A DNA stretch of 15,058 nucleotides from Peptacetobacter sp900539645 (GCF_047807365.1 NZ_JBLOUI010000053.1:1-15058), one strand, 5' to 3'; shown: positions 1-7,054, counted from the stretch's first letter. Notes: generated by a model from the letters alone, not told the origin. Program-made: numbers and translations.

Positions 1-99
<99 letters not shown>

Positions 100-148
100 A
101 TCTTTTTTTATATTTAAAATTAATTAAAAATGAAAATAAGGAGATTTT

Positions 149-970
149 ATGAAGGGGATAACAGCAAATAGTACAATACAAGCCTTTTTAGATACCGGTA
201 TAGAAAAGATACCAACATTAATATATTCGTTAATATTTTTCTTTATTGGTTTAGCCATTGCTAAAATATGCAAAAGAATAGTTTCAAATATATTAGAAAA
301 ATATACAAGTGGAAAAGGAATAACAAACTTCATAGTATACGGGGTATACATATCTATAATTGTCGTTGTTGTATTAAACAGCTTAGATATGATAGGAATA
401 AAAACGACTTCTGTAGTTACTATTGTAGGTGCAGCTGGATTCAGTATTGGTCTTGCATTTAAAGAATTACTATCAAATTTAGCATCTGGATTTATAATAT
501 TATTCTTTAAACCTTTTGATATAGGTGATTATATACAAGCATCAGATACTAATGTTGAGGGAACTGTTTCAGATATACAGATATTTAGTACTATACTAAA
601 AACTCCGGATAATAAAACTATAATAATACCAAACTTCCAGATAACGAGTAACAATATAATAAACTACACACATCAAAATATAAGAAGAATAGATTTTTCA
701 TTCAATGTAGATTATGATACAAATATTGGAGTATTAAAAAATATTGTACAAGAAATATTTGAAGAGGACAAAAGAGTTCTTACGGATCCCAAACCTCTTA
801 TAGGAATAAATTCTATGGGAAATAAATCTATGGAATTTATAAGTAAGCCTTGGGTAAAAACAGAGGATTATTGGGATGCATATTACGAACTAATGGAAAA
901 AATAAAAGAAAAATTTGATGAAAATGGAATTGTTCTTCCTCAAGTAAATGTAGTAGTAAAAGGAAAATAA
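149..970 (+). CDS. mscS: MscS-family small-conductance mechanosensitive channel
   Basis: A 273-residue membrane protein, close to the E. coli MscS length, expected to release small solutes when membrane tension rises on hypo-osmotic shock. Three hydrophobic segments are visible at about residues 22-41, 60-80 and 86-121. The third is the pore helix: it contains GFSIGLAFKELLSNLASG (98-115), the family's Gly/Ala-rich pore motif, and leads into KPFDIGDYI, where the cytoplasmic beta domain starts. PNFQITSNNIINYT (161-174) is another family hallmark, and the remaining C-terminal part fits the alpha/beta vestibule. The ATG has AAGGAG at 138-143, five bases upstream. It lies just after the 5S gene and may be a single-gene unit. 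No promoter was convincingly seen in the short gap, so read-through from the rRNA operon is possible. Several MscS subtypes exist and the exact subtype is not resolved. Confidence 0.9.
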   Translation: MKGITANSTIQAFLDTGIEKIPTLIYSLIFFFIGLAIAKICKRIVSNILEKYTSGKGITNFIVYGVYISIIVVVVLNSLDMIGIKTTSVVTIVGAAGFSIGLAFKELLSNLASGFIILFFKPFDIGDYIQASDTNVEGTVSDIQIFSTILKTPDNKTIIIPNFQITSNNIINYTHQNIRRIDFSFNVDYDTNIGVLKNIVQEIFEEDKRVLTDPKPLIGINSMGNKSMEFISKPWVKTEDYWDAYYELMEKIKEKFDENGIVLPQVNVVVKGK

Positions 971-1023
971 TAATTTAAACTTTGTAAGAAAATAAAAATA
1001 GACTAAAAATTCTTTTTTTTCTC

Positions 1024-1052
1024 TTGAAAAATGAAGATTATTATAATATAAT
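1024..1052 (+). promoter_or_regulatory. Promoter of the T-box/serS transcript
   Basis: TTGAAA (1024-1029) and a perfect TATAAT (1047-1052) are separated by 17 bases, a near-consensus sigma-A promoter. It would start RNA at about 1059, just before the T-box leader. A T-rich stretch lies just upstream at 1013-1022. Confidence 0.8.
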
Positions 1053-1059
1053 TGGATAC

Positions 1060-1306
1060 ATAATAGTAAAAGGCAATGAAGGAGCTAAGTAAAAGACAGT
1101 TCTGTTTACAGAGAGTGAGTGGTCGGTGTGAACTCATATCAGTGGTTTTTGAATCTACTCTGGAGCTTCTAATCTGAAATAAGTTAGACGTATTCCTACG
1201 TTACAGGATTTTGAGAGGAATGTGCATTTATAGGTGCATTCAATTAGGGTGGCAACGCGGATAACAGATTTTCGTCCCTTTTGTAAGGGGTGAAAATCTT
1301 TTTTTA
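1060..1306 (+). promoter_or_regulatory. T-box riboswitch, serine-specific, controlling serS
   Basis: The leader senses uncharged tRNA-Ser and permits transcription of serS when charging falls. The T-box signature AGGGTGGCAACGCGG is at 1246-1260. Its bulge TGGC is complementary to the GCCA acceptor end expected for tRNA-Ser, which carries G73. A stem I region with AGTGA/GGTGTG-type motifs spans about 1080-1170. The specifier is read as TCT (Ser) at 1154-1156, followed by a purine as is usual. The antiterminator pairs the AGGG side of the T-box with CGTCCCT (1273-1279), and the competing terminator uses the same CGTCCCTT. Stem boundaries and the specifier assignment are by eye. The T-box identity itself is clear. 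Confidence 0.92.
1266..1306 (+). terminator. T-box attenuator terminator
   Basis: The arms AGATTTTCGTCCCTT (1266-1280) and AAGGGGTGAAAATCT (1285-1299) form a long hairpin with a TTGT loop, followed by a T-run at 1300-1305. The 5' arm contains the CGTCCCTT that the antiterminator also needs, so the two structures exclude each other. Confidence 0.9.
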
Positions 1307-1409
1307 TACAAAAAAACGCCCCTGAAAAACCAAATCTGTAAATTCAATACAATATAATTGAAAATTTTAGATGATTTTCAGAAATTTTAATTTGGGGAGG
1401 AGCAGAAAA

Positions 1410-2681
1410 ATGCTAGATATCAAAAGAATAAGAGAAAATTTAGATGAAATCAAACAGGCTATGCAGATAAGAGGGGAAAAAGAATTCGACCTTGATGCAG
1501 TAGTAGCACTTGATGACCAGAGAAGAGATTTATTAAAAGAAGTTGAAGTATTAAAACAGGAATTAAATGTAGAATCTAAAAAAATACCTCAGCTAATAAA
1601 AGAAGGAAAAGACGTTACAGAAGATAAAGCTAGATTAAAAGAATTATCTGATAAAATAAAAGGAATAGACGTACAGGTTAAAGAAGTAGAAGACAAATTA
1701 AACTACACATTAATGAGAATACCAAACGTTCCTCATCCAGATGTACCACAGGGAGAAACTGATGAAGATAACGTAGAAGTTAAAAAATGGGGAGAACCTA
1801 GAAAATTTGACTTTGAACAGAAAGCTCACTGGGATATAGGAACTGATTTAGGAATATTAGACTTTGAAAGAGCTGGAAAAATAACTGGTTCAAGATTCAC
1901 ATTATACAAAGGTTTAGGAGCTAGATTAGAAAGATCTCTAATAAACTTCTTCCTAAACACTCACACAGCTGACCACGGATACACAGAAGTATTACCACCA
2001 TTCATGGCTAACAGAGATAGCTTCTGCGGAACTGGACAGCTTCCAAAATTTGAAGAAGATATGTTCAAACTAGAAGGATTAGAATACTTCCTAGTACCAA
2101 CAGCAGAAGTACCAGTAACAAACATACACAGAAATGAAATATTAACTGCAGATCAGTTACCAATAAAATACTGTGCATACACTCCATGTTTCAGATCAGA
2201 AGCAGGTTCTGCAGGTAGAGATACAAGAGGTCTAGTAAGACAGCATCAGTTCAACAAAGTTGAATTAGTTAAATTCGTATTACCAGAAAACTCTTATGAT
2301 GAATTAGAAAAATTAACTATGGATGCAGAAGAAATACTTCAGTTATTAGGATTACCATACAGAAGAGTTAAAATATGTACTGGTGACTTAGGATTCACTG
2401 CAGCATTTAAATTTGACTTAGAAGTATGGATGCCAAGCTACGGAAGATACGTTGAAATATCTTCTTGCTCAAACTTCGAAGACTTCCAGGCTAGACGTGC
2501 TAACATAAAATTCAAAAGAGATAAAAAATCTAAAGCAGAATTCGTTCATACATTAAACGGATCAGGACTTGCAGTAGGTAGATGTTTAGCAGCTATACTT
2601 GAAAACTATCAGCAGGCTGATGGTTCAGTAGTAGTTCCAGAAGTATTAAGACCATACATGGGTGTAGATGTTATAAAATAA
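1410..2681 (+). CDS. serS: Serine--tRNA ligase
   Basis: A class II aminoacyl-tRNA synthetase that charges tRNA-Ser with serine using ATP; cytoplasmic homodimer. The 423 residues match the usual bacterial length. Residues 1-100 form the predicted long coiled-coil tRNA-binding arm, rich in Lys/Glu/Leu. The catalytic core includes TAEVPVTN (231-238), motif 2 around PCFRSEAGSAGRDTRGL (259-275), and motif 3 GSGLAVGRCLAAILENYQ (384-401). An in-frame extension upstream to 1371 is possible, but the ATG at 1410 is chosen because GGGGAGGAG lies at 1394-1402, seven bases before it, and because MLDIKRIRENLDEIK is the normal SerRS N-terminus. Expression is controlled by the upstream serine T-box. All 16 glutamine codons are CAG, unlike mscS, as expected for a strongly expressed gene. 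Confidence 0.98.
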   Translation: MLDIKRIRENLDEIKQAMQIRGEKEFDLDAVVALDDQRRDLLKEVEVLKQELNVESKKIPQLIKEGKDVTEDKARLKELSDKIKGIDVQVKEVEDKLNYTLMRIPNVPHPDVPQGETDEDNVEVKKWGEPRKFDFEQKAHWDIGTDLGILDFERAGKITGSRFTLYKGLGARLERSLINFFLNTHTADHGYTEVLPPFMANRDSFCGTGQLPKFEEDMFKLEGLEYFLVPTAEVPVTNIHRNEILTADQLPIKYCAYTPCFRSEAGSAGRDTRGLVRQHQFNKVELVKFVLPENSYDELEKLTMDAEEILQLLGLPYRRVKICTGDLGFTAAFKFDLEVWMPSYGRYVEISSCSNFEDFQARRANIKFKRDKKSKAEFVHTLNGSGLAVGRCLAAILENYQQADGSVVVPEVLRPYMGVDVIK

Positions 2682-2704
2682 TAAAATCTAAAATATAGTA
2701 TATA

Positions 2705-2737
2705 AAGAACTGCCGAGAAATTGGTGGTTCTTTTTTA
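2705..2737 (+). terminator. Intrinsic terminator of serS
   Basis: AAGAACTGCC (2705-2714) pairs with GGTGGTTCTT (2723-2732) through ten pairs including two G-T, with an eight-base loop and a T-rich tail to 2736. It lies just after the serS stop. Confidence 0.85.
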
Positions 2738-2785
2738 TTGTATTTTTTAGAAGATAAATTATAGCATCTCTTTTTAAATATAATT

Positions 2786-2978
2786 TAATCCACAATAGGT
2801 ATTGAAATAACATTAAATTTAAACTAAGCTAGATTATGTAATTACTAAAATAGTGAATAAAAATATACTCAAAAAATACAATAACAACAGAAAAAATTAA
2901 ATATCCAAGTAAAAATAGTGGATAAGTGGATAAAATTTTTATGTTTTTAAAAATATAAACAAGAAAGGCTGTGGATAG
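2786..2978. other. Cluster of DnaA-box-like 9-mers in an AT-rich gap
   Basis: The gap between serS and the NUDIX-tadA gene is almost pure A/T apart from four short elements resembling the DnaA box TTATCCACA. They are TAATCCACA on the + strand (2786-2794); two copies of AGTGGATAA, the complement of TTATCCACT, at 2917-2925 and 2925-2933 that share one base; and TGTGGATAG, the complement of CTATCCACA, at 2970-2978. The last sits immediately before the TTG start of the next gene. Each differs from the consensus at one position. Whether DnaA binds is inference. No convincing promoter for the downstream gene was identified here. Confidence 0.4.
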
Positions 2979-2980
2979 AA

Positions 2981-4132
2981 TTGAATAGAGAAAAATCTAA
3001 AGTTATATCTTTTGATATGGGAAATCGTGTAAAAGATGAAAAGATAGAAATAGTTAAAAGTAAGGAAGATGAAATACTAAATAAAGAGATTTTAGATATA
3101 TACGACAAAGATTTTGAGAAGATAGGAACTGCTACCAGAGGAGAAATTCATGAAAAAGGACATATACACAAAGTAGTTCACTGTTGGTTTGAAGAGGATG
3201 CTGAAAATGGAAAATATTGCTATTTTCAACAAAGAGCAATGTATAAAAGTTACCCAGGTCTTTATGGAGTGATGGTAGGTGGTCATATAGATTCTGGAGA
3301 GGATATATATGAAGCACTTAAAAGAGAAATCTCAGAAGAGGCTGGGATAGTGGCTAAAGAAGAAAATATTTCATTTATCAATGAGATTTTTGAAAATATA
3401 GTTGACGGAGATTTTATAGATAATGAAATTTGTGAGGTATATAGATATAAAGTGGATGAAGATACAGTATTTAATCCTAACAAAGAAGTTGCAAAAGTTG
3501 TAAGAATGAATGAAGAAGAATATAAAAAGTGCGTATTTGGAATAACTGAAACCGTTGAAGCTGAAGTTGTAGCTGTGTCCAATCAGAAGGGAATGAAAGA
3601 ATATGCAGTAGGTGATAAATTCCTTATAAATACAGAGGATTTCTGCGAGTATGATCGCCAGTATGTAAGAATGGTTACAGGAATGAGTGACGACGAATAC
3701 TTTATGATGGAGGCACTTAGAGAAGCTAAGAAGGCCTATGATAAAGAGGAAACTCCAATCGGTGCGGTAATCGTAAAGGATGGCGAGATAATAGGAAGAG
3801 GACACAATTTAACAGAGCATTTAAAAGATGCAACTGCTCATTCCGAAATACTTGCGATAAAGAATGCGGCTAAGAAACTAAAGGGATGGAGATTGTTTGG
3901 CTGCAAGATGTACGTAACTATGGAGCCTTGTATAATGTGCTGTGGAGCTATTGTGAATTCGAGAATCAGAGAAGTTGTTATAGGAGCTAAGAGAGTAAAG
4001 AATGCCAAGATAGAGAAACAGTCTGATTTTAAGAAAGAGTATTTTGATGACTCTAAAGTTGAGTACAAGTATGGGGTGCTAGAAGAGGAATGTGCTGGGA
4101 TGCTAGGAAGTTTCTTTAAAAGATTGAGATGA
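2981..4132 (+). CDS. tadA: NUDIX hydrolase fused to TadA-type tRNA adenosine deaminase
   Basis: A 383-residue two-domain protein. Residues about 35-200 resemble IDI/YfcD-like NUDIX enzymes, with EILDIYDKDFEKIGT at 36-50 and an exact NUDIX box at 101-123 (G-x5-E-x7-RE-I-x-EE-x-G-I). Such domains hydrolyse nucleoside-diphosphate-linked or related pyrophosphates; the substrate is unknown. Residues about 235-383 form a CDA-fold deaminase. The zinc site is H287 with catalytic E289 (HSE rather than the usual HAE) plus C317 and C320 in EPCIMCCGAI, and the tail ends FFKRLR. TadA converts A34 to inosine in tRNA-Arg(ACG). The region after GAK lacks the usual DPK-x-GA-x-GS segment and reads GAKRVKNAKIEKQ. 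The start is TTG with a weak AAAGG well upstream, so the N-terminus is uncertain; the internal Met235 has no good ribosome-binding site, supporting one fused product. Confidence 0.85.
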   Translation: MNREKSKVISFDMGNRVKDEKIEIVKSKEDEILNKEILDIYDKDFEKIGTATRGEIHEKGHIHKVVHCWFEEDAENGKYCYFQQRAMYKSYPGLYGVMVGGHIDSGEDIYEALKREISEEAGIVAKEENISFINEIFENIVDGDFIDNEICEVYRYKVDEDTVFNPNKEVAKVVRMNEEEYKKCVFGITETVEAEVVAVSNQKGMKEYAVGDKFLINTEDFCEYDRQYVRMVTGMSDDEYFMMEALREAKKAYDKEETPIGAVIVKDGEIIGRGHNLTEHLKDATAHSEILAIKNAAKKLKGWRLFGCKMYVTMEPCIMCCGAIVNSRIREVVIGAKRVKNAKIEKQSDFKKEYFDDSKVEYKYGVLEEECAGMLGSFFKRLR

Positions 4133-4133
4133 T

Positions 4134-4184
4134 AAAAAATAACCCTACATTTAGAAGTAATTTCTATTTGTAGGGTTATTTTAT
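4134..4184. terminator. Bidirectional terminator between convergent genes
   Basis: AATAACCCTACA (4138-4149) pairs perfectly with TGTAGGGTTATT (4169-4180), and the loop holds a further TAGAA/TTCTA pairing. An A-run lies before the stem and TTTTAT after it, so it can end transcription of the NUDIX-tadA gene on the + strand and of the lipoprotein pair on the - strand. Confidence 0.88.
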
Positions 4185-4185
4185 C

Positions 4186-5382
4186 TTATGGAAGATTATC
4201 CTCAATTACTGTATTAAAACTATTGTAAACTTCTTTGAACATATCATCAATTTTTTCTTTATAAGAAGAATAATAATCTAAATTGCAATCCATATAACAA
4301 GTTATTATATTTCCAGGTCTTACTTTGCAACGAACTATAGAAATTTTATTATCATTTTTATATACAATACAAATTTTATCATTCTTTATATCACTATAAA
4401 CAACATTTCCGTTAGCATTCAGTTTATTGAAATAAGATGAAATATTATCTTCGTCTAAATTATGCTTATAGCCAAGATTTAAATAAAGATTTCCATCTAA
4501 AGACTTAAATTCAACATTTTTTCCATTTAAAGGAACTCTACCAGGTTTCATAAAATCGGGATAATTTACACTTCCACAAAGATGATGAACCTTGTTGTAT
4601 TCTACTGTATTATCAATTGTTTTATTATTAATAATATTTCTTCCTTCAATTGTACAATATTGAGTATCATAGCTTTTTCCTTCAATATAATCGCCAAGAA
4701 GAATTAATTTAGAAAAAGGTGGAACTTCGGGTAAATCTTCATTTAATCCACTTTCATCTATTGTAGCAACCTGTAATTTATTACCGTTAGACAACACACT
4801 ATCAGAATTACTACTATGATTATTAACAGCAACATCTTTCTTCTGTTCACCGTTACCATCTAAATTAGCTACAAAAGCTTTATAAACATCTGTAACTATA
4901 CCATCAAACTCATCTAAATATTCAACTGGATAAATCATCATAAAACTAAAAATATCACTTCCTAAAAGAATACTAGACTTATAATATTCAAAATTATTAT
5001 TAGTTCCAGATATACTAAAACGAATATCTTTATAACTATCATAATTAATATTTTTTAGACTCGACATATCATAATTATAAAGATTCTTAAAATTCGTACC
5101 AGACTTTTCCTTATATACTTTTAAAGATACTGAATTATCTTGAGTAGCTAAAGTAATATAATTATCGCCTTCTTTAGAAACACCTAAAAAACTAGGATAA
5201 TTAAATGATAATCCTTCAAAATTATAACGATTATAAACAACATTAGAAAAATCTATACTATCACAAGAAGCAGCAGAACTAGAATCATCAGATTCTTTAA
5301 TATCTTTACTTTTACAAGCAACTAGATTAAAAGACAATATAAAACATAGAGTTAATATTGTAATTTTTTTAAAATACTTCAT
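4186..5382 (-). CDS. Putative lipoprotein with two tandem repeat domains (downstream paralogue)
   Basis: I do not recognise a named family. The 398-residue protein has a lipoprotein signal peptide: MKYFKK, a hydrophobic stretch, then lipobox L20-V-A-C23, predicting lipidation at Cys23 and anchoring on the outer membrane face. A Ser/Asp-rich linker follows. Two related segments can be seen at about 42-175 and 242-392. Each starts with a G-x-S/V-x-Y-P-x-F type turn (FNYPSF at 60-65, VNYPDF at 272-277) and ends with a similar helix (DGIVTDVYKAF; DDMFKEVYNSF). The pattern recalls PsbP/Mog1-like lipoprotein domains, but this is only a resemblance. The gene upstream encodes a paralogue sharing DSIDFSNVVYN-type sequence. 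The stop of that gene (5393-5395) overlaps this gene's AGGAGGT site (5388-5394), so they form an operon with probable translational coupling. Confidence 0.8.
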   Translation of the reverse strand: MKYFKKITILTLCFILSFNLVACKSKDIKESDDSSSAASCDSIDFSNVVYNRYNFEGLSFNYPSFLGVSKEGDNYITLATQDNSVSLKVYKEKSGTNFKNLYNYDMSSLKNINYDSYKDIRFSISGTNNNFEYYKSSILLGSDIFSFMMIYPVEYLDEFDGIVTDVYKAFVANLDGNGEQKKDVAVNNHSSNSDSVLSNGNKLQVATIDESGLNEDLPEVPPFSKLILLGDYIEGKSYDTQYCTIEGRNIINNKTIDNTVEYNKVHHLCGSVNYPDFMKPGRVPLNGKNVEFKSLDGNLYLNLGYKHNLDEDNISSYFNKLNANGNVVYSDIKNDKICIVYKNDNKISIVRCKVRPGNIITCYMDCNLDYYSSYKEKIDDMFKEVYNSFNTVIEDNLP

Positions 5383-5392
5383 AATCTACCTC

Positions 5393-6604
5393 CTAAAGCC
5401 CACCATTATGTCTAAATGAAGCTTTCATATTTTCAAAAATATCTAATAACATTTTTTCGTTATTATAATAAAAATCAGGTTCAACAGAAAGTGAAACATA
5501 ATCATTTTCATCTTCATCTATGTAGTGAATTTCCATAGAAACATGAGAACGTGGTTGAGAACCAGCTTCTATTATATAAAGAAAATTATCTGAAAGCTCT
5601 TTTTTAATAATACTAGAGTATTCATTGTCTGCACCGTATTTATTAAAGAAAGCAACTGCATTAGGACAAGCATCAGGCTCTAAATTTTCTGTAGATATAA
5701 CAGAAAACTCAGCAAATCCAGCTTCATTTTCATTAGTTCTAAAATTAACTCCATATTTGGCATCTGGAACCATTAAAAATTGTAGGAAATCAGGATATTT
5801 AACAGAGCAACCGTCTATAGTAACTGTATTATATCCAAAATCACCATCAATGTGAGAAGTTCCATATACATCCTTACCTACAACAGAGCAATAATCTATA
5901 TCATACTTTTTATTTTTATCGTAATTACCTAAAAATGTAATCTCATCCTCATCAGAAATAGAGATAATCTTATCCTTTCCATCTGGTCTAGGAAGGCTTG
6001 AACTATTACTCTCTTCATCAAGGAATTCATCAGGACCTGCGAACTTAACAAAACTATGATACACTCTAGTAACTATTGGATCAAACTCTTTTTCATATTT
6101 CTTAGGATATACCATCAATAGGTTTTGAAGATAATATCCATCTGCACCCTCAAAAATAATTGAGCATTTGTAGTATACAGTCTTTTCGTCATCTCCAGAT
6201 ATTCTGTACTCATAGTCTTCAAATACATTAAATCCAACATTTTCAGAATTAGCTAAATCCTTATCATAAACAGCTTTGAAATCTGAAACCTTTCCAGCGT
6301 ATTCTACGCTCATATAGCAAGACTTATTAGCAGTGAAAAATTCAACTTTGTTGCCATCTGAAGAATCAGAAGTATACTCTAAAAAATCAGGTACATCAAA
6401 AGTAATGCCGTTAAAACCACCGTAGTCATTATAGACGACATTTGAAAAATCAATAGACTCGCAGTCTGAATAATTTTCATCAGAAGAACTCTGATTCTGT
6501 GAAGTAGATTTCTTTGAGTTTTTAGAAATATCTTTAGATGCACAAGCAGAAAGATTAAATGCTAAAAGAGTAGCAAGAGAAATTGAAATAAATTTTTTAA
6601 ACAT
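5393..6604 (-). CDS. Putative lipoprotein with two tandem repeat domains (upstream paralogue)
   Basis: The function is unknown. It is the first gene of a two-gene lipoprotein operon. The ATG at 6604 is preferred over a GTG nine bases upstream, because AGAGGTGA (6610-6617) sits at proper distance and MFKKFISISL begins a normal signal peptide. The lipobox is L18-S-A-C21. A Ser/Asn/Lys linker (24-46) leads to IDFSNVVYND (51-60), nearly identical to the neighbouring paralogue. Repeat one runs about 50-187 (FDVPDF turn at 69-74; EFDPIVTRVYHSF near its end) and repeat two about 237-398 (VKYPDF at 268-273; LLDIFENMKASF near the end). The second half has extra cysteines (C239, C266, C313). Most of the predicted protein is extracellular, acidic and polar, with no catalytic motif that I can identify. 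A binding or cell-envelope role is possible but unsupported. Confidence 0.82.
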   Translation of the reverse strand: MFKKFISISLATLLAFNLSACASKDISKNSKKSTSQNQSSSDENYSDCESIDFSNVVYNDYGGFNGITFDVPDFLEYTSDSSDGNKVEFFTANKSCYMSVEYAGKVSDFKAVYDKDLANSENVGFNVFEDYEYRISGDDEKTVYYKCSIIFEGADGYYLQNLLMVYPKKYEKEFDPIVTRVYHSFVKFAGPDEFLDEESNSSSLPRPDGKDKIISISDEDEITFLGNYDKNKKYDIDYCSVVGKDVYGTSHIDGDFGYNTVTIDGCSVKYPDFLQFLMVPDAKYGVNFRTNENEAGFAEFSVISTENLEPDACPNAVAFFNKYGADNEYSSIIKKELSDNFLYIIEAGSQPRSHVSMEIHYIDEDENDYVSLSVEPDFYYNNEKMLLDIFENMKASFRHNGGL

Positions 6605-6701
6605 AACAATCACCTCTATTTGTATTAATATTACAATTTAAGGTTATCATAAAATATATTTAATTACAATTACGATAAAAATTACTAAAGATGATGACAT
6701 A

Positions 6702-6767
6702 AAAAATAAGGTATACATAACATCATATGCAATTACGCAATATAGATGATATATATACCTTATTTTT
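6702..6767. repeat. Long inverted repeat with terminator character
   Basis: A perfect 14-bp inverted repeat: AAAAATAAGGTATA (6702-6715) and TATACCTTATTTTT (6754-6767). The 38-base interior has secondary pairings (ATCAT 6722-6726 with ATGAT 6746-6750; TGC/GCA closing a small loop). An A-run on one side and a T-run on the other make it a possible terminator on either strand. It lies 98 bases upstream of the first lipoprotein gene, in that gene's predicted leader. Confidence 0.6.
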
Positions 6768-6784
6768 CTGTATAATTACATTTT

Positions 6785-6834
6785 CAAAAAATAATAAAGC
6801 CCCAGGAAAAAATGTGTGGAATTCCCGGAGCTTT
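6785..6834 (-). terminator. Intrinsic terminator, - strand only
   Basis: Read on the - strand, AAAGCTCCGGGAA and TTCCTGGGGCTTT form a 13-bp stem with two G-U wobbles and a 13-base loop, then a T-rich tail ATTATTTTTT. On the + strand the same positions give A-C mismatches, so the structure belongs to a - strand RNA. Confidence 0.65.
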
Positions 6835-6871
6835 GAGAAAAGAAATAAAAAAGAGTTGTATAAAATAATAC
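6788..6871 (-). ncRNA. Candidate small RNA or attenuated leader upstream of the lipoprotein operon
   Basis: A strong - strand promoter (6878-6907) would start RNA near 6871, and an intrinsic terminator (6796-6834 plus T-rich tail) would end it near 6788, giving an RNA of roughly 80 bases. No ORF of meaningful size lies in it. Alternatively this is the start of a leader of about 267 bases for the lipoprotein genes, with the hairpin acting as an attenuator. The sequence alone does not decide between the two. Confidence 0.4.
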
Positions 6872-6877
6872 TAGTAC

Positions 6878-6907
6878 ATTATAACACATAAAAAAGGTAA
6901 ATGTAAA
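6878..6907 (-). promoter_or_regulatory. Promoter with extended -10
   Basis: On the - strand, TTTACA (6907-6902), an 18-base spacer and TATAAT (6883-6878), preceded by TGT to give an extended -10. It starts just after the panC terminator and drives the candidate small RNA and/or the lipoprotein operon. Confidence 0.65.
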
Positions 6908-6933
6908 CAAAATATAAGAATTGTTTATGGGCA

Positions 6934-6982
6934 AATAAAAAACGAGGAAAATATTGAAATTTCAACAATAAATAATCCTCGT
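6934..6982 (-). terminator. Terminator of the pantothenate operon
   Basis: ACGAGGA (6942-6948) pairs with TCCTCGT (6976-6982), with the palindrome TTGAAATTTCAA inside the loop. On the - strand the stem is followed by TTTTTATTT. It is about 70 bases past the panC stop. Confidence 0.75.
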
Positions 6983-7054
6983 CTAAAAAACAAAAATAAT
7001 TATAAAAAAAATATATAACAAATAAAATTGAGATAGTAAAAATTTATCTATCAA

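Noticed and set aside
975..1020. Possible terminator after mscS, ending in a long T-run at 1013-1020
   Set aside because: Only about four base pairs (AGAA/TTCT) can be formed before the T-run, so a hairpin is not supported.
1371..1409. In-frame upstream extension of serS by 13 residues
   Set aside because: The start at 1371 has no ribosome-binding site, while GGGGAGGAG precedes the ATG at 1410 and the extra residues do not look like a SerRS N-terminus.
3371..3805. Long antisense ORF of 144 residues on the - strand inside the NUDIX-tadA gene
   Set aside because: It lies wholly opposite a clear coding gene with intact motifs, has no ribosome-binding site that I could see, and its composition is that of a reversed coding strand.
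3683..4132. Separate tadA gene starting at the internal Met235 codon
   Set aside because: No ribosome-binding site precedes the ATG at 3683 and the frame continues unbroken from the NUDIX domain, so one fused protein is more likely.
6702..6767. CRISPR repeat or transposon end
   Set aside because: It is a single inverted repeat with no regular spacing, no copies elsewhere in the window and no transposase nearby.
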